From: Gemmatimonadota bacterium | Lineage (GTDB): Bacteria; Gemmatimonadota; Gemmatimonadetes; Gemmatimonadales; Gemmatimonadaceae | Length of the DNA: 64,000 nt | Direction: 5' to 3' | Assembly: GCA_028287235.1 (NCBI GenBank) | Contig: JAQBQB010000020.1 | Coordinates: forward strand, 248,001-312,000 | Part shown: positions 10,749 to 24,977 of the stretch, one piece after another | Numbering within the stretch: position 1 is the stretch's first letter | Layout: each line of letters begins with the position of its first letter | Translations under genes and position numbers: made by a program | Notes under the pieces: generated by a model | Told to the model about the DNA's origin: nothing | What the model saw: only the letters and a program-made list of their open reading frames with translations | The model's database searches: none

Positions 10749-12418
10749 AGCGCGTCGCATCGGCCGTGTGGGACAACATCGGATTTGTCTGCGTCGCGAT
10801 CGTGTTGATCTATTGCGTCGTGCACGCGTTCGACCCGCCGCGGCTGAACTGGGGCGACTCCGGCTCCGACTACAACGTCATGATCGCCGGCCGCAACTTT
10901 CAGAAGTATGGCTTTCTGAAAATGCATCTCACGCCCGTGCTGATGGACGCGTCGCTGCTCGTGATGCCGGAGGATCAGCCGTTCATCTACACGCACTACC
11001 CGCAGTTGCCCGACCTCATGAACGGCGTGCTGCGGACCGTGTTCGGCCTCTCGGACATCGTGCAGTTCCGGCTCGTCGCGCTGCTGGTCTCGTTCAGCGC
11101 GCTGGTCTTCGTCTACAAGCTGCTGTCGTACTACTGGGGCCGCCGCACCGCCCAGATCGCGCTGGCGCTGTGGGTGGTGAATCCTCTCTGGATTCAGCAC
11201 GCCGATTATTTGCACCACGGTCCGTACGGCGCGTTCTTCGGCTTCGGCTGTCTGTACTTCCTCGTCCGGTATTTCCAGGACGAGACGCGGACGCGATTCC
11301 TCGTCGCGGCCGGCGTGTTCATGATGTTCACCGTCTTCGCGTCGTACGACTACTGGTTCTTTGCGCCACTGCTCGTGGCGCTCGCGACCGTCGCGAACTA
11401 CCGCGCCGTGTTCCGCGCGCCGGTCATTCGTGTGCTCGGAACCCTCGCGGTGTGCGCCATCGGTGCCGTGCTGCTCAAGCTGGCGACGAACGCGTGGGCA
11501 TTCGGCAGCGTGCGCGGCCTGCTCGACGACCTGCACTTCCAGTTCGCCGAGCGCGCCACGGATACGGTCACGCGTAGCTCGTTCCAGACGGGCGTCTGGG
11601 ACACGATGTACGGCCGCGTCGAGCGCTTCTTCACGCTCCTGCTGTTCCCGATCGCGGCCTTCTGGGCGATCGCGCCGCTGCTGCGCCGGCGATTCGTGAG
11701 CCGGTGGCCGGCGTTGGGAGGCGTGCGGTCGAACCCGATCTTCCTCCTGCTGGCCGCGCTCCCCTTCCTCTACGTGTTCCGCGAGATCTGGATCGGCCAG
11801 TACTACCCCGGGCTGTTGGTGCTGCCCTTCTACGCGGTCGCCTCGGCGGCGATGATCGTACTACTGCTGCAGACCGACCAACGGATCGTGCGCGTCGCGG
11901 GCGGCGTGCTGCTCGCGGGACTGCTGGCGAACTCGCTCGACGAGGACGCGAGCTTCAAGAAGGCGTTCTTCCGGCGCGAGGACATCCGAACGCTCAAGGC
12001 GCAGCTCGACTCGGTGAGCCGCCCCGGTCAGCGTTTGCTCATCAACAACGTATCCGATCCGCTGTATCGGTATTACTTCGACCGGCAGACCGTCCAACTG
12101 ATCCTCAATCCGCCGGGCGTGGTGGAGATCGCAATCGCATCGCACTCGAACCCGCTCACACATCCGCGCTCGGGCACGCCGGAGGGCGCGATCTTCGTCC
12201 AGCACAAGAATCTGAAGGACGAGATGTTCGACAAGGGATACTACTACATCCTCGGCCGGTACCGCCTCTGGAAGCTCTGGGGGAACCCGCCCAAGTACCG
12301 CGATGTGATCGACACGCTCATGATCGAGCGAGACTCGGTCCTCATGAGCAAAGTGGCACGGGTCGGGCACAAGCTGTACGAGACCAACCGGTACGTCGTG
12401 TGGCGGGTGAAGCCGTAG
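10745..12418 (+). CDS. Polytopic membrane protein, GT39/ArnT-like glycosyltransferase candidate
   Basis: 557 residues from GTG at 10745, overlapping the GT9 stop by 4 bases. About ten membrane helices occupy the first 420 residues. An early loop with paired acidic residues (NWGDSGSDYN), YTHYPQLPDLMNG, and a helix-loop reading WVVNPLWIQHADYLHHGPYG resemble polyprenyl-phosphate-sugar-dependent transferases of the PMT_2/ArnT type. The C-terminal 130 residues are soluble. With the GT9 gene and the 7427-9472 membrane protein it probably forms a three-gene glycan operon. The family assignment is by architecture only. Confidence 0.65.
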   Translation: MKRVASAVWDNIGFVCVAIVLIYCVVHAFDPPRLNWGDSGSDYNVMIAGRNFQKYGFLKMHLTPVLMDASLLVMPEDQPFIYTHYPQLPDLMNGVLRTVFGLSDIVQFRLVALLVSFSALVFVYKLLSYYWGRRTAQIALALWVVNPLWIQHADYLHHGPYGAFFGFGCLYFLVRYFQDETRTRFLVAAGVFMMFTVFASYDYWFFAPLLVALATVANYRAVFRAPVIRVLGTLAVCAIGAVLLKLATNAWAFGSVRGLLDDLHFQFAERATDTVTRSSFQTGVWDTMYGRVERFFTLLLFPIAAFWAIAPLLRRRFVSRWPALGGVRSNPIFLLLAALPFLYVFREIWIGQYYPGLLVLPFYAVASAAMIVLLLQTDQRIVRVAGGVLLAGLLANSLDEDASFKKAFFRREDIRTLKAQLDSVSRPGQRLLINNVSDPLYRYYFDRQTVQLILNPPGVVEIAIASHSNPLTHPRSGTPEGAIFVQHKNLKDEMFDKGYYYILGRYRLWKLWGNPPKYRDVIDTLMIERDSVLMSKVARVGHKLYETNRYVVWRVKP

Positions 12419-12421
12419 TGT

Positions 12422-12523
12422 TGTCATCCTGCGCGCAGCGAAGAATCGTTCTCCAGGCAAAGAGATCCTTCGGTCGCTACGCTCCCTCAGGATGACACGC
12501 TCAGGATGACGCGCTCAGGATGA
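12422..12523. repeat. Interspersed palindromic repeat, copy 1
   Basis: Begins 3 bases after a stop codon with TGTCATCCTG and closes with CTCAGGATGACA at 12486-12497, with a GATCCTTCG arm between; the arms can fold on each other. Two more CGCTCAGGATGA units follow in tandem to 12523. The second of these contains the stop codon of the convergent methyltransferase gene. The same arms recur at 16.3-16.5 kb and 61.97-62.05 kb, so this is a genomic repeat family lying at gene ends. Confidence 0.85.
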
Positions 12524-13347
12524 CGCGGCGCGAAACACCAACCCCATCTCGCCGAAGTTGAACGGGACGGCGAGCGCCGTTCCTCCGAGCCATTTGCGTG
12601 CGCCGTCGGCGACGCCCGCCTTGTGCAGCGCATGGGCGATGGCCATCTGGGGCGAGATGTACTTGAGCGGAAAGAAGTCGGTGCGCAGCGCGAACCCGCG
12701 TTTGCTCATGAACTCCACGAGCCCACGCTGCGACCAGTGAAAGAGATGGTCGGGCAGCTTGTGCAGCCACAACCGGCCCATCAGCGTCTGCGACAACGAG
12801 TCGGCACGCGGCGCAACGAGCAGAATTTCCGCGCCTGGCGAGCTGTTATCGCGCATCCAATCGACGAACGGCGCGGGATCGGGGATGTGCTCGAAGGCAT
12901 CCTGGAAGATCCACAGGTCCACCGGCTCGTCGAGGCGCGCCGGCAGCTCGTCGATGAGAAGCAGCTCGGCCCGATATCCGGCCTGCTTCGCGTGCGCGAT
13001 CGTCGTCGCGTTCGCCTCGATGCCCAATACGTGGCGGGCCTCCTGGGCGAGCAAGGGCAGACACGTTCCTCCGCCGAAACCCACCTCGCACACCCGCTTT
13101 CCTTTCACCACGACATCCGCCGAGTCCAACCAGTGCGACAGCGTGCGCATCTTCAGCGCGCCCACGCGCGGATCGAAGTGTCCGCGCTCGGCAGGATAGC
13201 TCGCGTCGTACGCGATGTCCGCCGCGCGCGATTCGAGATCCCAGAACGAGCCGCACACGCCGCAGACGACGCGGAAGGAGTCCTGTTTGGCCTGGTCGAG
13301 CGGATGTTCGCAGAGGAGCGGCGGCGTGGACGGCAGCGAACCGTTGG

Positions 13348-13351
<4 letters not shown>
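12515..13351 (-). CDS. Class I SAM-dependent methyltransferase
   Basis: 278 residues from ATG at 13351. The SAM site is CEVGFGGGTCLPLL near residue 83, followed by an acidic residue in HVLGIEANATTI; IFQDAFEHIPDP is the post-I region typical of methyltransferase type 11/23 families. An N-terminal CxxC (CGVCGSFWDLES) suggests a small zinc-knuckle-like start, as in sugar C-methyltransferase-like proteins. The substrate is unknown; the adjacent glycan genes make a sugar a fair guess. The 3' end runs into the repeat element, which supplies the last codons (Ser-Ser-stop). The start overlaps the rel gene stop by 4 bases. Confidence 0.75.
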
Positions 13352-15542
<2,191 letters not shown>

Positions 15543-15546
<4 letters not shown>

Positions 15547-16247
15547 AACAGTCCTGCCTCCGCGAAACTCGTGTACCGTCCCCGTCCGATGATCACGTGG
15601 TCGTGCACCGGAATGTCGAGCAAGCGCCCTGCCGCGACCAGCTGCTCCGTCACGGTCCGGTCGTCCGCCGAGGGCGTCGGATCGCCGCTCGGGTGGTTGT
15701 GGACGAGGATGACCGCCGCCGCCCGCTCGGCGATCGCCTCGCGAAAGACTTCGCGCGGATGCACGAGCGACGAATTGAGGATGCCGCGTGTCACCGTGAT
15801 GTCGCGCTCCAACCGATGTTGCGCGTCCAGCACGGCGACGTGGAATTCTTCGACCGGCAGGTCTTCCATGCGGGGCGCGAAGTACTCGACCACGTCACGC
15901 GGAGAGCGAACCGGCGTGCCATCCTGCCGCCCCTCCGCCGCCATGCGCCTCCCAAGCTCCAACGAGGCGTGAATCGTGACCGCGCGAGCCATTCCCACAC
16001 CCGGGACCGCCGTCAGCGCGGCAACCGGTTGCCGAGCAATCCATCGCAGCGCCCCGCCGGCTTCGACGAGGACCGACTGACCAATCTGAAGCGCCGACCG
16101 ACCGGCGCCTCCCGACCCGAGCAGAATCGCCATCAGTTCGGCGCTGCTGAGGGCCGTCGCGCCCAGATCGACCAGCCGTTCTCGCGGCCGGTCCGACCGG
16201 GGTAACTCTCGAATAGTTAACGCTTTTGGCAGCTCGAGGCCAGACAT
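15543..16247 (-). CDS. radC: RadC/YeeS-family JAB-domain protein
   Basis: 234 residues: an N-terminal helix-hairpin-helix region (LTAVPGVGMARAVTIHASLELGRR) and a C-terminal JAB/MPN metalloprotease-like domain with HNHPSGDPTPSADD, the metal-binding His-x-His and Asp, near residue 170. Despite the name, its role in recombination repair is not established. The N-terminus (IRELPRSDRPRERLVDLGA) is typical, so ATG at 16247 is secure. It lies downstream of a repeat-filled gap after secA. Confidence 0.93.
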
Positions 16248-16322
16248 GCGCGTGCTCCGGAAGAGGATCGGAGCATGATGAACCGGTCGTGTGGGCCGGG
16301 TAGGATCGAATCCACTCGGTCG

Positions 16323-16485
16323 TCATCCGGAGCGCAGCCGCATGTGTCATCCGGAGCGCAGCCGCATGTGTCATCCTGAGCCCAGCCGCATGTGTCATCC
16401 TGAGCGCAGCGAAGGATCGCTCCGCGAGTACAGCGATCCTTCGCTATCGCTCAGGATGACATCGTTCGCTATCGCTCAGGATGAC
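16323..16485. repeat. Interspersed repeat, copy 2, with 24-bp tandem units
   Basis: Three head-to-tail 24-bp units start at 16323, 16347 and 16371 (TCATCCGGAGCGCAGCCGCA and TG-rich remainder; the third has T for G and one more change), followed by a fourth partial unit at 16395 that continues into GCGAAGGATC. The inverted partner arm GATCCTTCGCTATCGCTCAGGATGACA lies at about 16435-16461, and a further TCGCTATCGCTCAGGATGAC at 16466-16485. It fills the secA-radC gap of about 255 bases; the rest of that gap shows nothing else. Confidence 0.85.
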
Positions 16486-16502
16486 GCCGTTCGGGGACTC
16501 GG

Positions 16503-19799
<3,297 letters not shown>

Positions 19800-19807
19800 G
19801 CAATCCT

Positions 19808-20380
19808 CTATCGGTACAGCCGCTCCGTCGCGATGTAGCCGGCGACGGCATCCGGCACGAAACCTCGAATCGACTTCCCTTCCTTCACCCGCTGGCGGAT
19901 CTCGGTCGACGAAACGTCGACCCGCCTGGTCAGCAATCTTTGAGGCCTTCCCGGCATCGCACTCAGGTCCGGCGCGTCGCCGGCGCGCTCCATCACAACG
20001 ACGGTGGCGAGCTCCACGATTCGCTCCGGCTCCCGCCACTTCGCGAACGACTGCGGAACGTCGGCCCCCACCAACCAGAACAGCTCCGAGCCCGGCCAAC
20101 GCGCCGCCAGGTTCGATAATGTGTCAACCGTGTAAGATAACCCGCCCCGTTCGATTTCGATCGCGCTGACCTCGAAACGGGGGTCGCCGTCCACGAGGTG
20201 CCGCACCATCATCAAACGCTGATCGGCCGTCGCCCCCGCCTGGCCCGCCTTGAGGGGCTGGACCGCCGCCGGAATGAACACGACGCGATCGAGCCCGAGC
20301 GCGTCATAGACGTCGCCCGCGGCCAGGAGGTGTCCGTTGTGGGGGGGATCGAAGCTCCCCCCGAGGAGCCCGATCCGCAT
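19808..20380 (-). CDS. nadD: Nicotinate-nucleotide adenylyltransferase
   Basis: 190 residues. The nucleotidyltransferase signature GGSFDPPHNGH lies at 7-17 and the second motif, SSTEIRQR, near 160. NadD adenylates nicotinate mononucleotide to deamido-NAD in NAD synthesis. The gene is 3 bases downstream of bamD and 8 bases upstream of secA, so the three probably share a message. Length is normal. Confidence 0.95.
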   Translation of the reverse strand: MRIGLLGGSFDPPHNGHLLAAGDVYDALGLDRVVFIPAAVQPLKAGQAGATADQRLMMVRHLVDGDPRFEVSAIEIERGGLSYTVDTLSNLAARWPGSELFWLVGADVPQSFAKWREPERIVELATVVVMERAGDAPDLSAMPGRPQRLLTRRVDVSSTEIRQRVKEGKSIRGFVPDAVAGYIATERLYR

Positions 20381-20383
20381 GGG

Positions 20384-21205
20384 TCAGGACGTTGGTGGTT
20401 TCGCTGGTTTGTCTGGCGGCGGTGCCGGCGGGGTCGAGTCGGCCTTCACCGCGGGGGGCGCCACGCCCGTGCACACGCCGACCACTTCCCGGTCGTTCGG
20501 ATACCGCTGCCGGAGCTGGGCACAGAGCTCCGAGGCGTCCTCGAAGTAGCGAATGCCCTTGTAGGCCTCGACCAGCCTGATGCCGGCATCGTGCGCCTTG
20601 GGGGTGTTCGCGTACTTCGTCAGCGCGTCCTTGAAGTACAGGATCGCGGAGTCGTACGCATGCGGATGCATCCGCATGTAATACATCCCGGCGTCGAAAT
20701 CCTTGATCGCGAACCAGTTCTCGAGCTCGTTGATGTCCTTTTGCGCCGCCGGAATGAGCGGCGACGTGGGGTACAGCCCGATCAGCGTGTTGTACGACGC
20801 GAGGGCGGTCTCCCCGTAAGTCGGATCGAGCTGCGGCTTCCGCCACATCCGCTTGTACGAGCGTGCGGCCTCGAGGCCAGCGTCGTCGGCCAGCGAGTCT
20901 TCGGGGAACGACTCGACGAGCCGGCTAAAGCTCTGGGCGGCGAGCAGGTTCTCGCCGATGTGCTGATGCGCGGACGCAAGATACCAATACGACCGGGGCA
21001 GCAGCGTGTCGCGCGCGGGGAGGTCGGCCGTCAGCTTCTCGAAGCCGCTGACGGCGTTGTCCCATCGCTTTTGCTGATACTCTTTCAACGACGCGCCGTA
21101 CAGCGCCTCGTTCGTCGTGAGCTTCTTGAGGTCGAAGTCCGGCCGGCACGCAACGGCGGTCAGCAACGACAGCGCCGCGGCGAGTCTCCAGGGAGTACAA
21201 TGCAT
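20384..21205 (-). CDS. bamD: Outer membrane assembly lipoprotein BamD-like
   Basis: 273 residues. A lipoprotein signal ends at LLTAVAC, giving lipidated Cys20. Five TPR-like repeats follow (EYQQKRWDNAVSGFEKL, YWYLASAHQHIGENLLAAQSFSRLVESFPEDSLADDA, and later PHAYDSAILYFKDALTKYANTPKAHDAGIRL), the YfiO/BamD pattern. BamD is the essential lipoprotein of the beta-barrel assembly machine at the inner face of the outer membrane. A proline-rich tail of about 25 residues ends the protein. Finding it with secA supports a double-membrane cell. Assignment as BamD rather than another TPR lipoprotein is good but not certain. Confidence 0.85.
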   Translation of the reverse strand: MHCTPWRLAAALSLLTAVACRPDFDLKKLTTNEALYGASLKEYQQKRWDNAVSGFEKLTADLPARDTLLPRSYWYLASAHQHIGENLLAAQSFSRLVESFPEDSLADDAGLEAARSYKRMWRKPQLDPTYGETALASYNTLIGLYPTSPLIPAAQKDINELENWFAIKDFDAGMYYMRMHPHAYDSAILYFKDALTKYANTPKAHDAGIRLVEAYKGIRYFEDASELCAQLRQRYPNDREVVGVCTGVAPPAVKADSTPPAPPPDKPAKPPTS

Positions 21206-21265
21206 ATCGGGGCTTCTACCCGGGACAGTGGCAGGGGTTCGATTTGGAACCGGGAAAGATAACCA

Positions 21266-21295
21266 CCCCCGGTCGTGCGACGGAGTTGCCGGGGG
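21266..21295 (-). terminator. Possible intrinsic terminator after the sugar-nucleotide operon
   Basis: CCCCCGG (21266-21272) pairs with CCGGGGG (21289-21295) around a 16-base loop. On the minus strand the stem is followed by TGGTTATCTTT, weakly T-rich. It lies between the stop of the UDP-glucuronate decarboxylase gene and the start of bamD, where an operon boundary is expected. The long loop weakens the call. Confidence 0.4.
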
Positions 21296-21300
21296 CGGGT

Positions 21301-22299
21301 TCAGGAGCCGGACCCCACTGAGGGGAACTGCATGGTGCGCGTGCCGACCTTCGCGCCGAGGCGGGGGGCCGCGAGCAGGGACCGGAAATACTCGATCGTC
21401 CGCGCAATGCCCTCCCGAACCGGCACCTGGGGCTCCCAGCCGAGCATGGTACGGGCCCGCGTGATGTCTGGACGCCGAACCTTCGGGTCATCGGTCGGCA
21501 GCGGCTGGAACGCCAACGGCGACGACGAGCCGGTCAGCTCGAGGACGATCTCGGCCAATTGCCTCACCGTGAACTCGTCGGGATTCCCGATGTTCATCGG
21601 CTGCGCGTCGCCGCGCATGAACAGCTGGTAGATCCCTTCGATCTCGTCGTCCACGTAGCAGAAGCTGCGGGTCTGGCTGCCGTCGCCGTAGAGCGAGAGC
21701 GGCTCCCCGGTGAGCGCCTGGACGATGAAGTTCGTGACCACCCGGCCGTCGTGCGGACGCATGCGCGGGCCGTAGGTGTTGAAGATCCGGACGATGCGCG
21801 TGTCGAGCTTGTGGTGCCGGTGGTACGCCATCGTCGCCGCTTCGGCGTACCGCTTGGCTTCGTCGTACACGGAGCGGGGCCCAACCGAACTCACGTTCCC
21901 CCAGTACGACTCGCGCTGCGGGTGCTCGGTGGGGTCGCCGTACACTTCCGACGTCGACGCCATGAAGAACCGCGCGCCGTTCAGCCGCGCGAGCTCGAGC
22001 GCGTTGTGCGTGCCGTACGAGCCGACCTTGAGCGTCTCGATTGGAAGCTCGTAGTAGTCGATCGGGCTCGCGGGCGATGCGAAGTGCAGCACCCCGTCGA
22101 CTTTGACGTCGACGGGAATCGACGCCGACACATCGCTCTCGATGACACGAAAGCCGTCGTGATCGGCGAAGGACTCGACGTTCGCCGGCGAGCCGGTGAC
22201 GAAGTTGTCGACGCCGATGACCTCGTGGCCGTCGCGCAGGAACCGCTCGGACAAGTGCGAGCCGAGAAATCCCGCGGCGCCGGTGATGACGACTCTCAT
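21301..22299 (-). CDS. uxs: UDP-glucuronate decarboxylase (UDP-xylose synthase) type SDR
   Basis: 332 residues from ATG at 22299. Extended SDR: NAD site TGAAGFLG at 6-13, STSEVYGDP at 115-123, and catalytic Tyr145 and Lys149 in SVYDEAKR. The run [20 protein letters not shown] and [16 protein letters not shown] are typical of Uxs, which converts UDP-glucuronate to UDP-xylose. The upstream gene, overlapping by 4 bases, is ugd, which supplies UDP-glucuronate, so the pathway order fits. The C-terminal 20 residues are unconserved. An epimerase role is possible but less likely. Confidence 0.87.
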   Translation of the reverse strand: MRVVITGAAGFLGSHLSERFLRDGHEVIGVDNFVTGSPANVESFADHDGFRVIESDVSASIPVDVKVDGVLHFASPASPIDYYELPIETLKVGSYGTHNALELARLNGARFFMASTSEVYGDPTEHPQRESYWGNVSSVGPRSVYDEAKRYAEAATMAYHRHHKLDTRIVRIFNTYGPRMRPHDGRVVTNFIVQALTGEPLSLYGDGSQTRSFCYVDDEIEGIYQLFMRGDAQPMNIGNPDEFTVRQLAEIVLELTGSSSPLAFQPLPTDDPKVRRPDITRARTMLGWEPQVPVREGIARTIEYFRSLLAAPRLGAKVGTRTMQFPSVGSGS

Positions 22300-23606
22300 G
22301 GAACGGCCCGGCGGCCCATCGAGTGGTACGTGAAGCCCAGCTCGGCCATGCGCTCGAGCGAGTATAGGTTGCGGCCGTCGATGACGATGGGGCGGCGCAA
22401 CGTAGCTTTGATGCGTGTGAAGTCGGGGTGCCGGTACTCGTTCCAATCGGTGACGACGACCAGCGCGTCGGCGCCGACGAGCGCGTCGTAGCTCGACGTG
22501 GCGAAGCGTACCGTGGCGCCCAGCCGGCGCTCCGCCTCTTCCATGGCCACGGGATCGTGCGCCGCCACGCGAGCGCCCGCCGCCAACAGCTCGTCGATGA
22601 GCGTGAGCGCCGGAGCCTCTCGCATGTCGTCGGTGTTCGGCTTGAAGGCGAGCCCCCACACCGCGACGGTGGCGCCCGACAGCTCCGATCCCAACGCCTG
22701 CTTGAGCTTTTCGGTGAGGCGGTGCTTCTGCGCGTCATTCACCTGCTCGACCGCCTCGAGCACGCGCAGCGGCGCGGCCTGATCGCGAGCCGTCTTGGCG
22801 AGCGCCTTCACGTCCTTCGGGAAACACGAGCCGCCGTACCCGGGGCCCGGGAAAAGGAACGCCGGCCCGATGCGATCGTCCGAGCCAATTCCCTTCCGCA
22901 CGTGGTCGACGTTTGCGCCGACGCGCTCACACAGGTTCGCGATCTCGTTCATGAAGCTGATGCGCGTCGCGAGCATCGCGTTCGCCGCGTACTTCGTCAT
23001 CTCCGCCGACGCGATGTCCATGAAGACTATCGGCTTCCCCGTGCGCACGAACGGCGCGTACAGCTCGGCCATCACGCTGCGGGCGTGATCCGTTTCGGCG
23101 CCGAGCACCACCCGATCGGGCTTCATGAAATCGTCGACCGCCGCTCCCTCTTTGAGAAACTCTGGGTTGCTGACGACGTGGAAGGGGTGTCGCGCGTGCT
23201 TGCGAACGCAGTCGGAGACCTTGGCCGCGGTGCCCACGGGAACCGTGGACTTGGTGATGACCACCATCTCGCGGGCCATGCTCTGTCCAATCGTCTCGGC
23301 CACGGCGAGCACGTGACGCAAGTCCGCCGAGCCGTCTTCGTCCGGCGGCGTGCCGACGGCGATGAACACGACGTCGCTCGCTCGAATCGCCGCGGACACG
23401 TCGGTCGTGAATGACAGGCGTCCGGCCGATTGGTTTCGCTCGACCAGATCCTCGAGGCCGGGCTCGTAGATCGGCAGCACGTTCCGCTTGAGACCGTCGA
23501 TCTTCGCGACGTCCACATCCGCGCCGATGATCTGGTTTCCCGTTTCGGCCAGACACGCGCCCACCACGAGACCGACATACCCGGTTCCGACAACGCAGAT
23601 GTTCAC
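22296..23606 (-). CDS. ugd: UDP-glucose 6-dehydrogenase
   Basis: 436 residues. NAD-binding GTGYVGL at 7-13; the catalytic Cys261 lies in [13 protein letters not shown]; a C-terminal UDP-binding domain contains [15 protein letters not shown]. The enzyme oxidises UDP-glucose twice to UDP-glucuronate using NAD. The GSCFPKD form marks UDP-glucose dehydrogenase, as opposed to the GHCIPLDP of the UDP-amino-sugar dehydrogenase encoded just upstream. The stop overlaps the start of the decarboxylase gene. Confidence 0.94.
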   Translation of the reverse strand: MNICVVGTGYVGLVVGACLAETGNQIIGADVDVAKIDGLKRNVLPIYEPGLEDLVERNQSAGRLSFTTDVSAAIRASDVVFIAVGTPPDEDGSADLRHVLAVAETIGQSMAREMVVITKSTVPVGTAAKVSDCVRKHARHPFHVVSNPEFLKEGAAVDDFMKPDRVVLGAETDHARSVMAELYAPFVRTGKPIVFMDIASAEMTKYAANAMLATRISFMNEIANLCERVGANVDHVRKGIGSDDRIGPAFLFPGPGYGGSCFPKDVKALAKTARDQAAPLRVLEAVEQVNDAQKHRLTEKLKQALGSELSGATVAVWGLAFKPNTDDMREAPALTLIDELLAAGARVAAHDPVAMEEAERRLGATVRFATSSYDALVGADALVVVTDWNEYRHPDFTRIKATLRRPIVIDGRNLYSLERMAELGFTYHSMGRRAVP

Positions 23607-23618
23607 GGAGGCTCGGCT

Positions 23619-24977
23619 TTAGTGGGACGCCGCGAGAGCCGCGCGCGTCGTCGTGAGGGAGACGACGCGCGCGTTGGTCTGCACCAGATCGCGGGTCACG
23701 TTCCGGCTGTCGACGATCACCGTCGCATGGTCCATGACCATTTGATAATCGACGTTGCTGTGGTCGGTCACGATCACCACCGCGTCGGTGGCGGCGACGA
23801 TCGCGGGCGTGAGCGCCGTTCCCGCGCGCACGTGACCGTCTTCGCGGATCGATGGGATGTATGGGTCGTGGAACGTCACCGTCGCCCCGCTCTCCTCGAG
23901 CAGCCGGATCACGTCGAGCGCCGGACTCTCGCGCACGTCGTCGATGTCTCGCTTGTACGCCACGCCCAGCACGAGAATGTTGCTGCCGTTGACCGGCTTG
24001 CGGTCCGCGTTCAACGCGTGCGCCACCTTTTCCACGACGAACATCGGCATCTGGCTGTTGATCTCGCTCGCCAGATCGATGAAGCGCGTCTTGTAGTTCA
24101 GCGTGCGCATCTTCCACGCGAGGTAGTGCGGATCGAGCGGAATGCAGTGCCCGCCGATTCCCGGCCCAGGTGTGAATTTCATGAATCCGAACGGCTTGGT
24201 CGCGGCGGCGTTGATGACTTCCCAAACGTCCACGCCGAGCTTGTCGCAGACGATCGCCATCTCGTTGACCATCCCGATGTTCACCGACCGAAACGTATTC
24301 TCGAGCAGCTTGACCAGCTCGGCCGCCTCGGGCGACGACACGGTCACGATCGTATCGATGCAGCTCGCGTAGAGCGCCGTGGCCAGCTCGGTGCACGCCG
24401 GCGTGATGCCGCCCACCACCTTCGGCGTGTTCTTCGTGTGGTAGACGGGATTTCCGGGGTCCACGCGCTCCGGGCTGAACGCGACGAACACGTCCTCGCC
24501 GATGTGGAATCCGCGCTTCGCGAGCGCCGGCGCGAGGATCTCGCGCGTCGTGCCGGGATAGGTCGTGCTTTCGAGAATCACGAGCATGCCGCGCCGCGCC
24601 TGGCGCGTCGCCGCCTCCGCCGCGGCGATCACGTAGCTCATGTCCGGGTCGCGCGTCTTCGAGAGCGGTGTGGGTACGGCGATCGAGATCGCGTCAACCT
24701 CGCTGAGTCGCGCTTCGACCGTGGTGGCCTCGAAGAGGCCGCGCCGCACCAGGTCCGCCACTTCGGCGGGCGGCACGTCCTGAATGTGCGACTCACCGCG
24801 CATGAGCAACGACGCGACGCGCTCGCTCACGTCGTACCCGATGACGCGGAAGCCCGCCTTCGCGAACTCCATGGCCAGCGGAAGTCCAACGTACCCGAGG
24901 CCGATCACCCCAATGACGGCCGATCGGTCCTCGATTCGCTGCAGGACCTGCTGCTTCATCGAGCGATCAGCGGCCAT
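23619..24977 (-). CDS. wbpA: UDP-N-acetylglucosamine 6-dehydrogenase (WbpA type)
   Basis: 452 residues. NAD site GVIGLGYVGLPLA at 23-35; catalytic Cys278 in PGPGIGGHCIPLDP, the form typical of the WbpA/WbpO/TviB group that oxidises UDP-HexNAc at C6; GVAYKRDIDDVRESP near the C-terminus. I kept ATG at 24977, which overlaps the aminotransferase stop by 11 bases; ATG at 24959 is an alternative. With the three genes upstream it makes up the P. aeruginosa-type pathway to UDP-2,3-diacetamido-2,3-dideoxyglucuronate. Confidence 0.9.
   Translation of the reverse strand: MAADRSMKQQVLQRIEDRSAVIGVIGLGYVGLPLAMEFAKAGFRVIGYDVSERVASLLMRGESHIQDVPPAEVADLVRRGLFEATTVEARLSEVDAISIAVPTPLSKTRDPDMSYVIAAAEAATRQARRGMLVILESTTYPGTTREILAPALAKRGFHIGEDVFVAFSPERVDPGNPVYHTKNTPKVVGGITPACTELATALYASCIDTIVTVSSPEAAELVKLLENTFRSVNIGMVNEMAIVCDKLGVDVWEVINAAATKPFGFMKFTPGPGIGGHCIPLDPHYLAWKMRTLNYKTRFIDLASEINSQMPMFVVEKVAHALNADRKPVNGSNILVLGVAYKRDIDDVRESPALDVIRLLEESGATVTFHDPYIPSIREDGHVRAGTALTPAIVAATDAVVIVTDHSNVDYQMVMDHATVIVDSRNVTRDLVQTNARVVSLTTTRAALAASH

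Noticed and set aside
16323-16394. Possible small CRISPR array from three 24-bp repeats
   Set aside because: The units abut head-to-tail with no spacers and no cas genes are present; it is a plain tandem repeat.
19800-20099. 100-codon N-terminal extension of secA
   Set aside because: It overlaps nadD and does not resemble any SecA; MFKRVISAV at 19799 is the family start.
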